This document shows, in pieces, positions 59,906 to 64,000 of a DNA stretch of 64,000 nucleotides. The position numbers and the translations under genes are program-made. This DNA is from Dastarcus helophoroides (taxonomy: Eukaryota > Arthropoda > Insecta > Coleoptera > Bothrideridae). The stretch is taken from the NCBI GenBank assembly GCA_028583605.1, contig CM053325.1, positions 59,815,728 through 59,879,727 on the forward strand. The letters run 5' to 3'. The notes below the pieces were generated by a model that was not told the origin of the DNA, searched no databases, and worked only from the letters and a program-made list of their open reading frames with translations. Every line of letters begins with the position of its first letter. The stretch's first letter is position 1.

Positions 59906-61432
59906 TCAAACACTTATTCTACGTCCCGAAAGATCTATAAAAATGCAGTAAACTCACTTTCGAAAAATGCAAATTTTTTCAAGTTTTGTATCAAGGGTCC
60001 CCACTTCGAACTTTTTTTCGTAAATTTAAACTCTCATATCTTCCAAACCAAAGGTCGTAGCTCAATTTGGTTTTCATATTCGTCATCTATGGGACAAAAT
60101 CTATCGGATGGGGTACTTTTAAATCTTAAATAATAACTTTTGAATTTTGACCTTGGAAAATTTGAACATTTCGAAACTTTCTGGGCTTGTATCTCACGAA
60201 TGGATAGTCCTAGCTCAAATTGGTTTTCAAATTCTTATTCTACGTCCCAAAAACTCTATGAAAATGCAATAAACTCATTTTCGAAAAATGCAAATTTTTT
60301 CAAGTTTTGTATCAAGGGTCCCCCCTTTGAACTTTTTTCGTAACTTTAAACTCTCATATCTTCCAAACCAAAAGTCGTAGCTCAATTTGGTTTTCATATT
60401 CGTCATCTACGGGAGAAAATCTATCGGATGGGGTACTTTTAAATCTTAAATAATAACTTTTGAATTTTGACCTTGGAAAATTTCGAAACTTTCGGGGCTT
60501 GTATCTCACGAACGGATAGTCCTAGCTCAAATTGGTTTTCAAATTCTTATTCTACGTCCCAAAAACTCTACAAAAATGCAATAAACTCATTTTCGAAAAA
60601 TGCAAATTTTTTCAAGTTTTTTATTAAGGGTCCCCCCTTTGAACTTTTTTCGTAACTTTAAACTCTCATATCTTCCAAACCAAAAGTCGTAGCTCAATTT
60701 GGTTTTCATATTCGTCATCTACGAGACAAAGTCTATCGGATGGGGTACTTTTAAATCTTAAATAATTACTTCTGAATTTTGACCTTAGAAAATTTGAACA
60801 TTTCGAAACTTTCAGGGCTTGTATCTCGCGAACGCATAGTCCTAGCTCAAATTGGTTTTCAAATTCTTATTCTACGTCCCAAAAACTCTATGAAAATGCG
60901 ATAAACTCATTTTCGAAAAATGCAAATTTTTTCAAGTTTTGTATCAGGGTTCCCCCTTTGAACTTTTTTCGTAACTTTTAAACTCTCATATCTTCCAAAC
61001 CAAAAGTCGTAGCTCAATTTGGTTTTCATATTCGTAATCTACGGGACAAAATCTATTGGATAGGGTACTTTTAAATCTTAAATAATAACTTTTGAATTTT
61101 GACCTTAGAAAATGTGAAAATTTCGAAACTTTCGGGGCTTGTATCTCGCGAACGCATAGTCCTAGCTCAAATTGGTTTTCAAATTCTTATTCTACGTCCC
61201 AAAAACTCTATGAAAATGCAATAAACTCATTTTCGAAAAATGCAAATTTTTTCAAGTTTTTTATCAAGGGTCCCCCCTTTGAACTTTTTTCTAACTTTAA
61301 ACTCTCATATCTTCCAAACCAAAAGTCGTAGCTCAATTTGGTTTTCATATTCGTCATTTACGGGACAAAATCTATCGGATAGGGTACTTTTAAATCTTAA
61401 ATAATAATATTTGAATTTCGACCTTAGAAAAT
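59906..61432. repeat. Tandem array with a ~318-bp unit (about 4.8 copies)
   Basis: GGGCTTGTATCTC recurs at 60183, 60495, 60815 and 61135 (intervals 312, 320 and 320), with a partial copy at the left. Units contain ATAGTCCTAGCTCAAATTGG, TTCTTATTCTACGTCCC and GGGGTACTTTTAAATC. Units differ by only a few bases. The array begins directly at the end of foldback copy K and ends about 35 bases before a splice acceptor. Confidence 0.95.
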
Positions 61433-61469
61433 TGCCCGATGTCACCTAGTAATTTATGTTTTTTTTTAG

Positions 61470-61614
61470 GATCGCAGTGGCTTTCTTGGAGCGGGCAGTG
61501 CATTTAGTGATTTGTATAGTGGCGTTTCCACAACAGGAAGGACACAGGATACCCTACACGATGCGAGTAGGATACGCGATAACAACGAACTCGATATTAA
61601 ACGATCAACATTAG
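61470..61614 (+). CDS. Internal exon of the same unrecognised host gene
   Basis: A 145-base open segment between TTTTTTTTAG and GTAAGC. It begins on a codon boundary, matching the complete-codon end of the 53383-53596 exon, and ends after the first base of a codon. The peptide begins DRSGFLGAGSAFSDLYSG and contains TTGRTQDTLHDASRIRD, rich in Ser, Gly and Asp and probably disordered. No family is recognised. Its neighbours are a 318-bp tandem array upstream and unique intron-like DNA downstream. Confidence 0.65.
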
Positions 61615-62002
61615 GTAAGCTTCAAAATTAAATCATCATTCTAGGTCTTACTGAAATTCGAAATAAAAAGCTGTAGATTTTTCGATACCGTAACAGTTGA
61701 AGATAAAAAAATATTTTAGGGAAAAATTGATGCTTGTATTCCCAACGATTTTTGGCCCACATATTTTTTTTAATGAAATCTTCGATTTAGCCGAAGGATA
61801 GAACGCAAATCAAATTCCTCTCTTCCATTATTTAATTTAGATGAATATTTTCGGAGTTAGCACTAGTTCATCAAATTGCACGCAACGCAGAGGAATCGAA
61901 CATTTTTGCGCGATCCGAGGCGATCTCATAAACGGTGTTAGTCATCGATTTTTGCGAATTTCGAATGAATGATTTTTGTCTGAGACATTATCAACGCATA
62001 AT
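61615..62002. other. Intron-like unique sequence
   Basis: Follows the donor GTAAGC; no repeat or gene recognised. Confidence 0.45.
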
Positions 62003-62200
62003 TTTGGTGGAACAGACTGGTCTTTGATTATCTTAAAAATTAAAATACAAATCTTTTCCCCTGAAACCAAACCTATCATCTTCAGAGAGATATCTCTCTG
62101 AAGATGATAGCTTGGCTATGGAAACGCGTAAGAGTAACCTTTGTTGTGTTTTTTAATCTTTCTTGCTTTCAAGAGACAAGATTTGTATTTTAATTATCTA
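62003..62200. repeat. Foldback element, copy L
   Basis: Starts GGTGGAACAGACTGGTC. The centre CATCTTCAGAGAGATATCTCTCTGAAGATG is an unbroken palindrome, so both arms keep CTGAAGA, although the left arm is deleted beyond CTATC. The right arm has GATAGCTTGGCTATGGAAAC and TAATCTTTCTTGCTTTC. Confidence 0.88.
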
Positions 62201-63775
62201 ACGCAGTTACCAGATTTGTATTTTAATTATCTGACGCAGTTACCAGTTCCATATTTAAATTGATTGTAGAAAAAAGTGTGCATATTTGAAAATAGAATTT
62301 TTTTTTAATTTCAATTATAACGCAAGAAAATTTGGATAAAATTTCAAATTCAAACCTAAATAAAAATCAGTAAATTTGACTGTTCACTATAATAATTGGT
62401 ACGGAATTAGGAAACCCTAACTGTGTGAGCCCGACTTGTTTTTAACTGAATTATCGCTTTATTATTTAGAGTTAGACTCATTTTGTTATAGATGTCGAGG
62501 TTTTGTCGTCTTTGTTTAAACTGGAAACATACAATTTTTATAACAGCGTTGTATTTTTCTAATTTAATTCCCTTCAAAATAAGCGAATTCGTTGTTATTT
62601 TTGGCGTTTCATAGCATCCCCTTTCATGTGAATATTGTAATGCTTTGATTATATATGATGGGAAGCGTTATTGGAACGTCACGAGGGAGGATAATTGATT
62701 TTTACTGATACGCGATAGCGACAATAAAAATATCTGGTATCAGTAGCCACTGCAGGGGGTGCTTAACGTCGTTGGGGATGTTATATTGTGTCCGCCACGC
62801 CCTGATGGTTAGCGGGTGCTACTAATTGATATAATGCTTTTACTTTATCCATTAGCGATCTCAGTTTCATTTGTATCGTTCAAACACTCAAAGGAAATCT
62901 CTGTTTATTATATTGGAAAATATTCTGCACGCAGTATAATTTTTAATCGACGATTTTAATTGAACCAAGATTTTATAATTGCGCTCGGTAATGATCCTCG
63001 GCTGTAATTCTAACAATAATTGTGCGGATCGACAGATAATCAAAAATGCCAAAAAAAAGTCCGAATTTTATTAAAATGTCTCGATTTAAAAAATCCAAGG
63101 ATTGTAAAAAAGTCGAAATTTTGAAAATGTAAGAGTAGTCGAAATTATTAGGAATTGAAATTTTTAATAAAAAAAACTGACAATTTTCGCTAGGTAATGA
63201 AATGCAATAAATATTATTAACTTCAGATACTACAGCCAAGATGATCTAATTAGGCAAGCATCTGAAATTGCTGAAATCCTGATCATCATAAGATGGCATT
63301 GCGGGATGAAAATGTATCCATGGCAACCCCCGACTTTCACCCCATTGGATGAAGGGACACTCTCTTTCATTCACACTTGGCGTGCTCACAGTTGTCTTTG
63401 TCGATAACTTTCCTGCTGTCGCCATCGCGATCTTAACCACTTCATACAGATTCCGCTGACCTCAGATGTGTCGACTAGTTTAACCCCGAAATGGTAAAAG
63501 CTCGGGATAAAATCGACCCAATTCGAAAAATACTGAGCTTCGATAAATGTACTTTAGACGAATTATAGAAAAAACCTGTAGTTTTCCGATAATCTATGGG
63601 CCAATGTCTACTTACCTTATTAAAATCTAAATATCTTTAAAAACCTAAAAGAACAAAAAGGGAGGTCATTTCTGACAAATTTTAAGCCGTATCTTTAAGA
63701 CTATTGAACTGAAAATTATAAAAAAAATATTTTGGTGTCCTTAGAGGTAACTCAAATGATACCTCAGAATGATAT
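62201..63775. other. Unique sequence, probably host intron
   Basis: Mostly non-repetitive, with a GC-richer patch at 62745-62825 (CCACTGCAGGGGGTGC, GTCCGCCACGCCCTG). A short satellite remnant lies at 63050-63180. No coding exon could be supported. Confidence 0.45.
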
Positions 63776-64000
63776 TGCAACGAAATGCAAATTGTGGAAT
63801 TTAGTACGTAAGAAGTTTTTCTAGAAAGATCTGATAAGGGAAAGCGGTCGCGATAATCAAACAAACGGCAGATAAGCGTTCCAGAAATTTCGGCAAACGA
63901 TAAGCCTTATTTGCTGGATTTTTCTAGAACCCGGAACCCAAAACTATATAAGGCGATAGCCTTTCCCTCTCAGCGGGTTAGAGTCAGTCAGTTAATCAGT
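63776..64000 (+). repeat. Second gypsy-type LTR, running off the window
   Basis: Starts TGCAACGAAATGC and parallels the 2163 LTR: TTTCTAGAAAGATCTGATAAG, GGCAGATAAGCGTTCCAG, AACGATAAGCCTTAT, then AAAACTATATAAGGCG (TATA box at 63945) and GTTAGAGTCAGTCAGTTA. It is clearly diverged, so it represents a related copy or sub-family. It keeps the segment deleted in the 7751 LTR. Whether it is a solo LTR or the start of a full element cannot be seen. Confidence 0.85.

Noticed and set aside
60140..61331. Three similar 62-79 codon frames
   Set aside because: They recur only because of the 318-bp tandem units; there is no sign of protein conservation between units.

Overview
The window looks like intronic and intergenic DNA of an arthropod, most likely an insect. 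It is very AT-rich, has spliceosomal GT-AG introns, a Ty3/gypsy element primed by tRNA-Leu, a BEL/Pao relic, hAT-type non-autonomous elements and very long stretches of degenerate satellite. Only two short pieces look like host coding sequence: exons at 53383-53596 and 61470-61614 on the + strand. They join in phase, so much of the right half is probably intron of one large gene that I do not recognise. No bacterial, CRISPR or tRNA/rRNA features were seen.

Layout. 1-693 is an element with ~190-bp inverted arms. 2163-8072 is a complete but frame-broken Ty3/gypsy element (two LTRs, tRNA-Leu primer site, gag, protease, RT-RNase H, integrase, ATAT target duplication). 9995-10094 is an assembly gap beside a 1.4-kb CCTTCAT heptamer array. 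16.3-23.0 kb is a tandem array with a ~1.08-kb unit, ended by an 891-bp hAT-type insertion (8-bp duplication). 24617-28369 is a 3.75-kb DNA transposon with ~400-bp terminal inverted repeats, a 6-bp duplication and an intron-containing transposase gene. 33910-34982 is an insertion of three 377-bp-type monomers (two head to tail, one inverted) with a 12-bp duplication. 36350-41760 is a minus-strand BEL/Pao pol relic split by a 2.1-kb hAT-type element. 44.0-49.85 kb and 54.0-59.2 kb hold the same degenerate TCGAAATTT satellite in opposite orientations around the 53.4-kb exon. 59906-61432 is a ~318-bp tandem array ending just before the 61.5-kb exon. The window closes inside a second gypsy-type LTR.

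Main discovery candidate. The 377-bp monomers, plus a fourth copy at 41.8 kb, each encode what reads as a complete type I hammerhead ribozyme: CUGACGA, a 5-bp stem II, GAAA, the self-complementary ACCGGU stem III, a GUA cleavage triplet and a 6-bp helix I that can extend to about 30 bp. Tandem monomers, a self-cleaving motif, a target duplication and a small unit match what is known of animal retrozymes and of Penelope-like element terminal repeats. A second, more abundant family of palindromic foldback elements (about a dozen copies) carries a related but imperfect hammerhead-like motif.

How the parts interact. Elements are nested: hAT in foldback in tandem array, hAT in BEL, ribozyme monomers in a CATCGATG repeat and next to the BEL relic. 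Satellite is found inside a hAT element, which suggests one way it could have spread. The inverted satellite blocks around an exon could fold in pre-mRNA and favour exon circularisation. All functional statements about these structures are inferences from sequence alone.
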